Shown here piece by piece: positions 50,496 through 59,917 of a DNA stretch of 64,000 nucleotides. A program made the translations under genes and the position numbers. This stretch comes from Rhodocyclales bacterium. GTDB lineage: Bacteria > Pseudomonadota > Gammaproteobacteria > Burkholderiales > Rhodocyclaceae. Position 1 is the first letter of the stretch. Each line of letters begins with the position of its first letter. The stretch is from assembly GCA_016215645.1 (NCBI GenBank), contig JACRIX010000021.1, positions 1 through 64,000 on the forward strand, given 5' to 3'. Below the pieces are notes generated by a model. The model saw only the letters and a list, made by a program, of their open reading frames with translations, made no database searches and was not told the DNA's origin.

Positions 50496-51622
50496 GCAGT
50501 CTCCGAGAGCGAAGCGGCCATGGCGTTGCAGACGCGTACAACGTCGCTGTCGCGCATGTCCGGGAACAGCGGCAAGCTGATGGTACGGCGACCGATATCC
50601 TCGGCCACCGGAAAAGCGCCTTGTCTGAAGCCAAGCGCCTGGTAGAGCGAGAACAGGTGCAGTGCCGGGTAATGCACGCCGACACCGATGCCACGCGCCT
50701 TCATGGCGGCGATGAAGCGACCACGGTCGACACCGGGCGGCAATAGCGGTTGGAACATGTGCCAGTTGCAGTTGGCAAAGTCGGCGGGTGGCAATGGCAG
50801 CCCCAGCGCCGGATCGATCGTCGCGAAATAGGCTCGGGCCAAATCACGGCGGCGCGCAGTGAAGGCGGCGAGATGGGGCAACTGTCCCAGCCCGATGGCG
50901 GCCGCGACGTCGGTCAGGTTGAATTTCCCGCCCAGCACATCCACATCCATGCCGCCGTCGGGAAAGCGCTTCACGCCCTGCAAGCGCAATCGTTCGCACA
51001 GCCCTGCATCGATGTCATCGGGCAAGACCAGCGCACCACCCTCGGTGGTAGTCAGATTCTTGTTGGCATGAAAGCTGAAGGAGACAAAGCCTCGCCCCTG
51101 ACCGAAGGCGCTACCGATCGGCTGGCCGTTCCACGAGGCGCCCAGCGATTGCGCGGCATCCTCGATTACCCGCAGACCTCGGCGGTCAGCCAATGCGTAG
51201 AGTCGGTCGCGATCCACGGGCAGGCCAGCCAGGTCAACCGGAATGATGGCCTTGGTCGTCGGCAACATCGCGGCTTCGATTCGGTCCAGATCGATGTTCC
51301 GGGTCACCGGATCGACATCGACCAGAATCGGCGTTGCGCCGACCTCGAGAATCACGTTCGCGGTTGCGACCCAGGTCAGCGGCGTGGTAATCACCGTGTC
51401 GCCAGCGCCGACTTTCGCCAGGCGCAACGCGACTTCCAATGTGGCGGTGCCGGAGTTGAAGGCACGCACCCTGCGCCCACCGCAGAGTGCCGAGAGCGCC
51501 GCTTCAAAAGCCTGTACTTTGGGTCCGCTGGTGATCCAGCCGGAGCGCAATACGTCGGCCACGGCGGCGATGGTTTCCTCGTCGATCGAGGGGCGGGTAA
51601 AGGGCAGGAAGGCTTCACTCAT
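50492..51622 (-). CDS. arnB: ArnB-type UDP-Ara4O aminotransferase (DegT/DnrJ family)
   Basis: FLPFTRPSIDEETIAAVADVLRSGWITSGPKVQAFE...RVIEDAAQSLGASWNG...FVSFSFHANKNLTTTEGGALVL. Confidence 0.92.
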   Translation of the reverse strand: MSEAFLPFTRPSIDEETIAAVADVLRSGWITSGPKVQAFEAALSALCGGRRVRAFNSGTATLEVALRLAKVGAGDTVITTPLTWVATANVILEVGATPILVDVDPVTRNIDLDRIEAAMLPTTKAIIPVDLAGLPVDRDRLYALADRRGLRVIEDAAQSLGASWNGQPIGSAFGQGRGFVSFSFHANKNLTTTEGGALVLPDDIDAGLCERLRLQGVKRFPDGGMDVDVLGGKFNLTDVAAAIGLGQLPHLAAFTARRRDLARAYFATIDPALGLPLPPADFANCNWHMFQPLLPPGVDRGRFIAAMKARGIGVGVHYPALHLFSLYQALGFRQGAFPVAEDIGRRTISLPLFPDMRDSDVVRVCNAMAASLSETA

Positions 51623-51990
51623 GAGCGAGCCACCAGGAACACGCCAACCACGATGAAGCCGATTCCGAGCAGCTTCTGCGCGGCCAGCGCCTCACCAAAC
51701 CACTGCCAGGCGATGAAAGCGTTGATCACGTAACCGATCGACAGCATCGGATAGGCGATCGAGACCGGAACTCGCGAGAGCGCCATGATCCAGACCACCA
51801 GGCTAACCGCATAACAGGCCATGCCGCCCATGATGAAGGGCTGAAAGGCCAGTTTGAGACCGATCGGAAGAATGTTGTCGGCATGAAACTCGAAGTGGCC
51901 GACGGCATTGGTCCCGGCCTTCAGGAACAACTGCGCGGCGGCATTGAGCAGGACGCCGGCGAGAATCAGCGCAAAGCTCACGCCGCTCAT
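51619..51990 (-). CDS. EamA/SMR-like subunit (ArnE/ArnF-like)
   Basis: Four-TM: MSGVSFALILAGVLLNAAAQLFLKAGTNAVG...VPVSIAYPMLSIGYVINAFIAWQWFGE. Confidence 0.75.
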   Translation of the reverse strand: MSGVSFALILAGVLLNAAAQLFLKAGTNAVGHFEFHADNILPIGLKLAFQPFIMGGMACYAVSLVVWIMALSRVPVSIAYPMLSIGYVINAFIAWQWFGEALAAQKLLGIGFIVVGVFLVARS

Positions 51991-53633
51991 GGTTTGCTCA
52001 CGATCACGCGGCGACTGTCGCGGAACTGTTCGGTCATGGGGAGTCCCTTTTTCTGCATTTCGGTCCAGGTCTGCGGAGACATCAGTGCCCAGGCAGAAGG
52101 TAGTTCGCGCCAGCGGGCCTCGAAGGCATCCATGGTGACGATGAACTTGTGCGGCTCCTGGGCAATGCCGAAGCTCATTTCATCGCGATACGCCACCATG
52201 GTGGTGGTGCGCTTCAAATAAAACTGCAGGCTCTGGTCGTAGGTGTCGGCGGAAAAGAAGGGCACGTCCGGCGGCAGCTTGTCGCGGATGGCGAATGCGG
52301 CATCGTGGGCTGAATTGACCCGGCCGATTTCGTCATGCCCCAGGAGGAAAAACTGGCCAAACAGATGCCCACCGGTGGCAAGGGCCAGGGCAAAGGCAAG
52401 ACTGCGCCCCTTCCGTCCATAGGCGAAGGCGAGAATGCCACCGACCAGGAGCGCGACCGCAGCGCCGTATAGCCAGGGCTGGTAGGCAAGATAGCGGTCG
52501 ACACCGACTTGTGCGGTGGCGAAATCCGCAGCGCGACTGGCGAGGACCAACGCCGCAATGCCGACCAGAATGCTTGGCACGGCCTGCCAGCGCAGTGCCG
52601 GGCTGCCTTCCAGGCGCGCCAGGTACAGGCCGATCAACACCGCAATGGCGGGAAAGATCGGCAGGATGTAGGACGCGAGTTTGGAACTGGAAACGGAAAA
52701 GAAGCCGAAGACCACCACGATCCAGGTGAGCAAGAAACGCGTTGGGGAAAATTCGCGCGAATCACTTCTGGCGAAACCTAGCCAAAGACCCTGTGCCAGG
52801 CTGCCAAGCCAGGGAATCATGCCGATCAGCAGGATGGGAATGAAATACCAGGCGGGCTGGTAGCGGCCATGTGTCTTGGTCAGGAAGCGTTCGAAGTGCT
52901 CGTGAATGAAGAAGTAGTGAGGAAACTCCGGATTGGCAATCGACACCGCAATGAACCACGGCGCGGTGATGGCCAGCAGGATGGCGATGCCGCGAACCGG
53001 ACGAAGACGCATCAAAAAGCCCCAGTCTCGTTGCCAGAGCATGTAGGCCACCACGGTCGCGGCGGGAAGAACCAGCCCGATCAGGCCCTTGGAGAGCGTG
53101 GCCAGCGCCAGCAGCGCCCAGGCGCCGTCGCCCCAGCGCCGACTTCCGGCCGAGTCGTCACGCTGCGCCAGACACAGGGCCAGGACGGCGGCGGCAAGCA
53201 GGGCGCTCACCCCCATGTCGAGCGTATTGGCGTGGCCGATCACGTTCCACAGTACGCTGCTGCCGAGCACGGCTCCGCCAATGAGGCCAGCAAGCGGCGT
53301 AAACAGGCGGGCGGTGGCAAAGGCAGTCAGCAGGATGCCGAGGAAGCCGGTCAGCGCCGGCCACAGGCGCGCCGTCCAGTGGTGCTCGCCAAAAACAGTG
53401 AACGCGGCGGCGGTAGCCCAGTACTGGAGCGGTGGCTTGTAGAAATATTTGATGTCGTTCAGGCGCGGCGTGGTCCAGTCGCCGGTGGCCACCATCTCCC
53501 GTGGGATCTCGGCATAGCGCCCTTCGTCAGGATTGATCAGGCGCCGGTGCTCCAGCGTGCCGAACCAGACAAGTGCAAAGACCGCGACCAGCAGCAACAG
53601 GACATTGCGCGGAAGCCCGCCGCCAGCGCTCAT
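51987..53633 (-). CDS. ArnT-like GT39 glycosyltransferase
   Basis: WFGTLEHRRLINPDEGRYAEIPREMVATGDWTTPRLNDIKYFYKPPLQYWATAAAF; multi-TM. Confidence 0.9.
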   Translation of the reverse strand: MSAGGGLPRNVLLLLVAVFALVWFGTLEHRRLINPDEGRYAEIPREMVATGDWTTPRLNDIKYFYKPPLQYWATAAAFTVFGEHHWTARLWPALTGFLGILLTAFATARLFTPLAGLIGGAVLGSSVLWNVIGHANTLDMGVSALLAAAVLALCLAQRDDSAGSRRWGDGAWALLALATLSKGLIGLVLPAATVVAYMLWQRDWGFLMRLRPVRGIAILLAITAPWFIAVSIANPEFPHYFFIHEHFERFLTKTHGRYQPAWYFIPILLIGMIPWLGSLAQGLWLGFARSDSREFSPTRFLLTWIVVVFGFFSVSSSKLASYILPIFPAIAVLIGLYLARLEGSPALRWQAVPSILVGIAALVLASRAADFATAQVGVDRYLAYQPWLYGAAVALLVGGILAFAYGRKGRSLAFALALATGGHLFGQFFLLGHDEIGRVNSAHDAAFAIRDKLPPDVPFFSADTYDQSLQFYLKRTTTMVAYRDEMSFGIAQEPHKFIVTMDAFEARWRELPSAWALMSPQTWTEMQKKGLPMTEQFRDSRRVIVSKP

Positions 53634-54001
53634 TCGATGATCAAGGCGGCAGCCACGTCGCGCCCTTCCGCCATCAGGATGTTGTAGGTGCGACAGGCGG
53701 CATGGGTGTCCATGACCTCAACCCCGACTCGCCGTTCAATCAGGGCGCGAAGTAGCTTTGGCGCCGGGAAACGCTGGCGGGACCCGGTGCCCAGCAGCAC
53801 AATCGGGATCCCGATTTCCGCGATCGCGGCGAAATCCGCTTCGGCAAGCGCCTCGAAACTCGCCGGGGACCAGTCTTCGATCAGCCGCTTCGGGGTCAGC
53901 AGGAAGCTTTTCGTCAGTGGGCGACCATTGACCGCGATGAATCCGGAATCGTAGGCGGTGATCGTCATCAGGCCGGTGGTGACGGAGGCGTGCAGCTTCA
54001 T
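53630..54001 (-). CDS. Mth938-like (DUF498) domain protein
   Basis: TAYDSGFIAVNGRPLTKSFLLTPKRLIEDW...IGIPIVLLGTGSRQRFPAPKLLRALIERRVGVEVMDTHAACRTYNILMAEGR. Confidence 0.85.
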   Translation of the reverse strand: MKLHASVTTGLMTITAYDSGFIAVNGRPLTKSFLLTPKRLIEDWSPASFEALAEADFAAIAEIGIPIVLLGTGSRQRFPAPKLLRALIERRVGVEVMDTHAACRTYNILMAEGRDVAAALIIE

Positions 54002-54207
54002 TCGGGCGACGGGAGCGGAATTTGTCGGACGGGGGCAGGATGGCGGAAAGCCGCGTCAAGTCTGGATTTGCGGTGCAGCATCGGCTTCGGTAACATTATA
54101 CCTTTTCGCTTCGGCATAAGGCCTGCGCATGCATCCGTGCGGTTGCCGAACGCCTGTTTTTCCTGTCGCGGGAAATCCGTGACGTGATTCCGAAAGGACG
54201 GTTGCCC

Positions 54208-55434
54208 ATGCAGCCCGTAAGCAAATCCGCCAAACTTGCCAACGTCTGTTACGACATCCGTGGTCCGGTGCTTGCTCGCGCCCGCCAGATGGAGGAAGAG
54301 GGGCACAAGATCATCAAGCTGAATATCGGCAACCTGGCTGCCTTCGGCTTCGATTCGCCCGAGGAAATCCAGCAGGACATGATCCGTAACCTGCCCATGG
54401 CGGCTGGTTACGTTGACTCCAAGGGAATTTTCTCGGCGCGCAAGGCAGTGATGCACTACACCCAGCAGAAGCATATCAAGGGCGTGGGCATCGAGGATAT
54501 CTACATCGGCAACGGTGTCTCCGAGCTGATCGTGATGGCCATGAACGCCTTGCTCGATACCGGCGATGAAGTGCTGGTGCCGGCCCCCGACTATCCGCTG
54601 TGGACCGCCGCTGTCAGCCTGTCCGGCGGCACGCCCCGGCACTACCTGTGCGACGAGGGCGCCGGATGGATGCCCGATCTTGCCGACATTCGCGCGAAGA
54701 TCACGCCGCAGACCCGCGCCATCGTCATCATCAACCCGAACAATCCGACCGGTGCCGTGTATCCGGACGGGGTGCTGAAGGAAATTATCGAGATTGCGCG
54801 GGCCAACGACCTGATCATCTACGCCGACGAGGTCTATGACAAGGTACTCTACGACGGCGTAACCCACACCTCGGTTGCCGCGTTGTCTGAGGACGTGCTG
54901 ACCATCACCTTCAACGGCTTGTCGAAAAACTACCGCTCTTGCGGGTATCGCTCGGGGTGGATGATTGTTTCCGGCGAGAAGAAGCATGCGCGCGACTATA
55001 TCGATGGTCTCGACATGCTGGCCTCAATGCGCCTGTGTGCCAATGTGCCGGGTCAATGGGGCATCCAGACTGCCCTGGGTGGTTACCAGAGCATTGACGA
55101 TCTGGTGGCGCCGGGCGGGCGCATGTGCCGCCAGCGTGATGTCGCCCATGAATTGATCACCTCGATTCCGGGTGTTACATGCGTCAAGCCCAAGGCAACC
55201 TTGTACATGTTTCCGCGCCTCGACCCGAAGATGTATCCGATCAGCGACGACCAGGAATTCATCGGCGAGTTGCTGACCGCAGAAAAGGTGCTGCTGGTGC
55301 AGGGCACGGGATTCAACTGGCCGCATCCCGATCATTTTCGCCTGGTATTCCTGCCGCACGAGGACGATCTGCGCGAGGCTATCGGCCGCATCGCGCGTTT
55401 CCTTGAAAGCTATCGCAAACGTTATGGCGGTTGA
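54208..55434 (+). CDS. PLP-dependent aminotransferase (AlaA/AlaC-type)
   Basis: VCYDIRGPVLARARQMEEEGHKIIKLNIGNLAAFGF...VIINPNNPTGAVYP...NGLSKNYRSCGYRSGWM. Confidence 0.93.
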   Translation: MQPVSKSAKLANVCYDIRGPVLARARQMEEEGHKIIKLNIGNLAAFGFDSPEEIQQDMIRNLPMAAGYVDSKGIFSARKAVMHYTQQKHIKGVGIEDIYIGNGVSELIVMAMNALLDTGDEVLVPAPDYPLWTAAVSLSGGTPRHYLCDEGAGWMPDLADIRAKITPQTRAIVIINPNNPTGAVYPDGVLKEIIEIARANDLIIYADEVYDKVLYDGVTHTSVAALSEDVLTITFNGLSKNYRSCGYRSGWMIVSGEKKHARDYIDGLDMLASMRLCANVPGQWGIQTALGGYQSIDDLVAPGGRMCRQRDVAHELITSIPGVTCVKPKATLYMFPRLDPKMYPISDDQEFIGELLTAEKVLLVQGTGFNWPHPDHFRLVFLPHEDDLREAIGRIARFLESYRKRYGG

Positions 55435-55876
55435 TCTGGCCCTGGTGGATGTCACCGACGCCAGCGGCAACATTGCGGCCCCCGAGTGGCTGGCGCGGGC
55501 CGAGGCGGTGCATCGCCAGTTGCGCGACCGGTTGCCGGATGACTATGTGCATCGCCTTGCCGAGGTGTTCGCGGGTGGGGCCCATATGATGCTCGCCGTC
55601 GAAGGTGATGAGGTGCGCGGCGTTGCCGTGTGGCGGGTGATACAGAATACCTACGAAGGTTGCCGGCTCTATGTCGATGACCTGGTGACTGACGCGGCGC
55701 ATCGTTCCCGCGGTGTCGGCCGCTTTTTGCTGGCCGGGCTTGAGGCGAAGGCTCGCTCACTGGGCTGCAATGTCATCGCCCTTGATTCCGGAACCCAGCG
55801 TACCTCTGCCCATCGCTTCTATTTTCGCGAAGGCTTGGTCATTCCCAGTTTTTGCTTCAGGAAATCCATCCCATGA
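55424..55876 (+). CDS. GNAT-family N-acetyltransferase
   Basis: LYVDDLVTDAAHRSRGVGRFLLAGLEAKARSLGCNVIALDSGTQRTSAHRFYFREGL. Confidence 0.88.
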   Translation: MAVDLALVDVTDASGNIAAPEWLARAEAVHRQLRDRLPDDYVHRLAEVFAGGAHMMLAVEGDEVRGVAVWRVIQNTYEGCRLYVDDLVTDAAHRSRGVGRFLLAGLEAKARSLGCNVIALDSGTQRTSAHRFYFREGLVIPSFCFRKSIP

Positions 55877-57183
55877 AACCCATCAATGTAGGTCTGCTCG
55901 GCATAGGCACTGTCGGTGGCGGCACGTTCAACGTACTCTCACGCAATGAGGCCGAGATCACCCGGCGCGCCGGGCGCCCGATCCGTATCACCAAGGTGGC
56001 GGACAAGAACCTCGAACTCGCGCGCCAGGTCACCGCCGGGCGAGCCCAGGTCACGGATGACGCGTTCGCCGTGGTGACCGATCCGGACATCGATATTGTT
56101 GTCGAATTGATCGGCGGTTACGGTATTGCCAAGGAACTGGTGTTGAAGGCCATTGCCAACGGCAAGCATGTGGTGACGGCCAACAAGGCGCTGCTCGCGG
56201 TGCATGGCAATGAAATCTTTGCCGCGGCCCATGAAAAGGGTGTCATGGTGGCCTTCGAGGCGGCAGTGGCGGGTGGCATCCCCATCATCAAGGCGCTGCG
56301 CGAAGGCCTGACGGCCAATCGCATCCAGTGGATTGCCGGCATCATCAACGGCACCACCAACTTCATCCTCTCCGAGATGCGCGACAAGGGCCTGCCCTTC
56401 GACGTCGTGCTGAAGGAGGCGCAACGCCTGGGTTATGCCGAGGCCGACCCGACCTTCGATATCGAGGGAGTCGATGCGGGGCACAAGATCACGATCTTGT
56501 CGGCGCTGGCCTTTGGCATACCGATGCAGTTTGACAAGGCACATATTGAAGGCATCAGCAAACTAGATGCGGATGACATCAAGTACGCCGAGCAGTTGGG
56601 CTATCGCATCAAGCTGCTGGGCATTACGCGCCGACGCGTGGATGGTGTCGAATTGCGCGTCCATCCGACGCTGATTCCGACCAAGCGACTGATCGCCAAC
56701 GTCGAGGGCGCAATGAACGCGGTATTGGTGCAAGGCGATGCGGTGGGCGCCACGCTGTATTACGGCAAGGGTGCCGGCGCCGAGCCGACGGCGTCTGCGG
56801 TGATTGCCGACCTGGTCGACGTCACGCGCATGCACACGGCCGATCCGGAGCACCGCGTGCCGCATCTGGCCTTCCAGCCCGACGCCGTGCAGGACACCCC
56901 GATCCTGCCGCTGTCAGAAATCGAGACCGGCTACTACCTGCGCCTGCGCGTCGAGGACAAGCCGGGCGTGCTGGCCGACGTGACGCGCATCCTTGCCGAC
57001 CAGCAGATCTCCATCGACGCCATGATCCAGCGCGAACCGGGTGAGGGCGAGTCGCAGACCGACATCATCATGCTGACCCACATCACGCGCGAAAAGAACG
57101 TCGATGCGGCGATTGCGAAGATTGAAGCACTGCCCGTGGTCAGGAAGCAGGTGATCCGGCTGCGCATGGAAGAGTTGGGCTAG
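55873..57183 (+). CDS. hom: Homoserine dehydrogenase
   Basis: MKPINVGLLGIGTVGGGTFNVL...VVTANKALLAVHG...AAVAGGIPIIKALREGLTANRIQWIAGIINGTTNFIL; C-terminal ACT. Confidence 0.96.
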   Translation: MKPINVGLLGIGTVGGGTFNVLSRNEAEITRRAGRPIRITKVADKNLELARQVTAGRAQVTDDAFAVVTDPDIDIVVELIGGYGIAKELVLKAIANGKHVVTANKALLAVHGNEIFAAAHEKGVMVAFEAAVAGGIPIIKALREGLTANRIQWIAGIINGTTNFILSEMRDKGLPFDVVLKEAQRLGYAEADPTFDIEGVDAGHKITILSALAFGIPMQFDKAHIEGISKLDADDIKYAEQLGYRIKLLGITRRRVDGVELRVHPTLIPTKRLIANVEGAMNAVLVQGDAVGATLYYGKGAGAEPTASAVIADLVDVTRMHTADPEHRVPHLAFQPDAVQDTPILPLSEIETGYYLRLRVEDKPGVLADVTRILADQQISIDAMIQREPGEGESQTDIIMLTHITREKNVDAAIAKIEALPVVRKQVIRLRMEELG

Positions 57184-57194
57184 ACAAGCGGACC

Positions 57195-57220
57195 TTGATT
57201 GGCTAAGCTTGGCCAATCAA
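57195..57220. promoter_or_regulatory. Inverted repeat upstream of the antitoxin (candidate operator)
   Basis: TTGATTGGC-taagcttg-GCCAATCAA, perfect 9-bp arms. Confidence 0.5.
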
Positions 57221-57241
57221 AAGTCGATTTCGGAGCCGGTC

Positions 57242-57490
57242 ATGCAAGTCAACATGCTGGAAGCCAAGAATGCCCTGTCGCGCCTGGTTGCGGCGGCTGA
57301 GCGCGGCGAGGACGTGATCCTCGCGCGCGACGGCAAGCCAGTGGCGAAAATCGTACGCTACCAGGCGCCGAAGGTGAAGCCGCCAGGTTCGATGCGCGGT
57401 CGCATCAAGGCTTCGCCGGACTGGGATAGTCCCGAAACCAACGCTGAAATTGCCGCCTTGTTCGAGGAATCCGCCATGCGGGGTTTGTAG
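57242..57490 (+). CDS. Phd/YefM-type antitoxin
   Basis: MQVNMLEAKNALSRLVAAAERGEDVILARDGKPVAKIVRY. Confidence 0.88.
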   Translation: MQVNMLEAKNALSRLVAAAERGEDVILARDGKPVAKIVRYQAPKVKPPGSMRGRIKASPDWDSPETNAEIAALFEESAMRGL

Positions 57491-57502
57491 TTTGGTAGCG
57501 CG

Positions 57503-57871
57503 ATGCTTCTTTTCGATACCAATATCCTGATTCCCTGGCTTGCGGGAGCCTCATTGCCGGACGCCTTGGTCAAGCGGGTGCGTAATGAAGGTGCTTACGT
57601 CAGTCCGATCTCGATTTGGGAAATCTGGATCAAGGTACGCATCGGCAAGCTGGAAATGCAAACCGACAGTTTGGTGCGCGAAGTCGAGATTGCACAGTTG
57701 AGCTGGTTGCCGGTGCTTCCCGATCATGCCGAGGCGGTGCGTGACCTGCCCCTCCTGCATCGTGATCCATTCGACCGCCTGCTTCTGGCGCAGGCCAAGG
57801 CCGAAGGTTTGACGGTAGTGACCACGGATCGAATTTTCGGCGAGTACCTGCCAAATGCATTGGTGGTGTAA
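57503..57871 (+). CDS. PIN-domain toxin (VapC-like)
   Basis: MLLFDTNILIPWLAGASLPDAL...SPISIWEIWIKVRIGKL...DPFDRLLLAQAKAEGLTVVTTDRIFGEY. Confidence 0.9.
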   Translation: MLLFDTNILIPWLAGASLPDALVKRVRNEGAYVSPISIWEIWIKVRIGKLEMQTDSLVREVEIAQLSWLPVLPDHAEAVRDLPLLHRDPFDRLLLAQAKAEGLTVVTTDRIFGEYLPNALVV

Positions 57872-57899
57872 ATAATCCGAGCCAGGCCCCTTTTACCGG

Positions 57900-58238
57900 C
57901 GCTTTTACCTTTCTTTCTCGTACTTATGTAGACAAACGACAATGACATCAATGTTGCCGACCAATAGCAAGAGCGTCGAAACGTCACAGGTCACAAGTAC
58001 TATGTCATCTAGGGGAGTTCGACGGATGCTCGGCCTTAACTTGCACACTTGGGAAGCACTCACAATCAAAGGGGTCAGGCTCGAATTGAATTCGCGCATT
58101 CGTAACAGCAAGCAGTGCGTGGCGGGCCTGGATTGATACACGAACTGCATCGCCGTCCCGTCAGCGCCGACTTTCATCCGCCCCCGATACCCATTGGCAT
58201 GCAAGCTCTTCAACACTTTCCCATTTTCCCGACCTGAC
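57900..58238. mobile_element. Probable decayed mobile-element or inserted remnant
   Basis: No good CDS; contains AAAGGGGTCAGGCTCGAATTGAATTC, which resembles sequence seen flanking REP-associated (RAYT) transposases (from memory). Confidence 0.3.
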
Positions 58239-59663
58239 ATGAAATACATCTCTACCCGCGGCGGCGCAGAGCCGCAGGAATTCTGCGACATCCTGCTCGG
58301 CGGCCTGGCGCCTGACGGCGGGCTCTACCTGCCGGAGAGCTATCCTCAGGTCGCGGACAAGCTCGAAAAATGGCGCGGGCTGTCCTACGCGGAGCTGGCT
58401 TTCGAGATTCTTTCGCTCTACATCACCGACATCCCGCCGGCCGACCTCAAGGCGATCTGCGACAAGACCTATACGGCGCAGACCTATCGCTGGTGCCGGC
58501 CCGGCTGCGACGCGGCCGCCATCGTGCCACTGACCACGCTGGAACCCGGCTTCCACCTGCTGGAACTGTCCAATGGTCCGACGCTAGCCTTCAAGGACAT
58601 GGCCATGCAGTTGCTTGGCCATCTTTTCGAGTACGTCCTGGAGAAGCGCGGCGAAAGCATCAACATTCTGGGTGCGACCTCGGGCGACACAGGTTCTGCC
58701 GCGGAGTACGCGATGCGCGGCAAGCACAGGGTCAAGGTCTTCATGCTGTCGCCGGAAGGCAAGATGAGTGCCTTTCAGCGCGCGCAGATGTATTCGCTGC
58801 AAGACCCGAACATCTTCAATATCGCCGTGCGCGGGATGTTCGACGATGCTCAGGATATCGTCAAGGCGGTGTCCAACGACGCCGAATTCAAGGCGAAATA
58901 CCGCATCGGCGCGGTGAATTCGATCAACTGGGCGCGGGTCATGGCCCAGGTGGTCTATTACTTCAAGGGGTATTTCGCGGCGACCACCTCGAACGACCAG
59001 CAGGTGGCCTTCTGCGTACCATCAGGTAACTTTGGCAATATCTGCGCCGGGCACATCGCTCGCGTGATGGGCTTGCCGATCGCACGTCTGGTACTGGCGA
59101 CCAACGAGAACGACGTTCTCGACGAGTTCTTCCGCAGCGGCGTCTATCGGCCGCGGGCAACGGCCGAGACGCACGTCACCTCGAGTCCGTCGATGGACAT
59201 CTCCAAGGCGTCCAATTTCGAGCGTTTCATCTTCGACCTGGTCGGCCGAGATGCGTCGATAGTTCGTGAACTCTGGCAGCAGGTGGATGCCGGCGGTGCC
59301 TTCGATCTTCGGGGCACCCGCTATTTTGCGGACCTTCCGGGCTATGGCTTCGTTTCAGGGAGCAGTTCGCATGCCGACCGCCTGGCGACCATTCGCGATG
59401 TGTGGAGTCGTCATCAGCTCATGATCGACACCCATACGGCGGATGGCGTCAAGGTGGCGCGGGAGCACCGCGAAGCTGGCGTACCGATGATCGTGCTGGA
59501 AACAGCGCGGGCGGTGAAGTTCTCGGAAACCATCCAGGAGGCCCTGGGCCGCGATCCGGCGCGGCCGAAGGAATTGGAGGGGATCGAGAGACTCGCGCAA
59601 CGGGTGGAAGTGGTCGACGCCTCGGTCGACCAGGTGAAAGCCATCATCACCCGCAACTGCTGA
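58239..59663 (+). CDS. thrC: Threonine synthase
   Basis: MKYISTRGGAEPQEFCDILLGGLAPDGGLYLPESYP...GPTLAFKDMAMQLLG...LGATSGDTGSAAEYAM. Confidence 0.97.
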   Translation: MKYISTRGGAEPQEFCDILLGGLAPDGGLYLPESYPQVADKLEKWRGLSYAELAFEILSLYITDIPPADLKAICDKTYTAQTYRWCRPGCDAAAIVPLTTLEPGFHLLELSNGPTLAFKDMAMQLLGHLFEYVLEKRGESINILGATSGDTGSAAEYAMRGKHRVKVFMLSPEGKMSAFQRAQMYSLQDPNIFNIAVRGMFDDAQDIVKAVSNDAEFKAKYRIGAVNSINWARVMAQVVYYFKGYFAATTSNDQQVAFCVPSGNFGNICAGHIARVMGLPIARLVLATNENDVLDEFFRSGVYRPRATAETHVTSSPSMDISKASNFERFIFDLVGRDASIVRELWQQVDAGGAFDLRGTRYFADLPGYGFVSGSSSHADRLATIRDVWSRHQLMIDTHTADGVKVAREHREAGVPMIVLETARAVKFSETIQEALGRDPARPKELEGIERLAQRVEVVDASVDQVKAIITRNC

Positions 59664-59713
59664 GGAAACGTGGCGCCGTGAAAGTTGGCGCCGGTCCTGC
59701 GGCGACTCCGGTG

Positions 59714-59851
59714 CTAGAGGTAAATCACCGCCGGGAACACCGTCACGGCCAGAACCAGGATCAGCCATTCCATGTTGTAGCGGGCCAGCATTCCAGTGAA
59801 ATGGAGCACCAGCACGACGATGGCAACGATGTAATAAAGAATGAAGAGCAT
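59714..59851 (-). CDS. Small 45-aa membrane protein
   Basis: MLFILYYIVAIVVLVLHFTGMLARYNMEWLILVLAVTVFPAVIYL; below the ORF-track length cutoff. Confidence 0.4.
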   Translation of the reverse strand: MLFILYYIVAIVVLVLHFTGMLARYNMEWLILVLAVTVFPAVIYL

Positions 59852-59917
59852 TTTTTTCTCCGTAGGCGGTACTCGCGTATCGAGTGCCGGCGGGCCAGGT
59901 TCTTGAAGATTCTAGCA

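Noticed and set aside
57905-58291. 128-aa reverse ORF between the TA module and thrC
   Set aside because: Overlaps the thrC start and mixes unrelated segments; no coherent domain, treated as remnant sequence.
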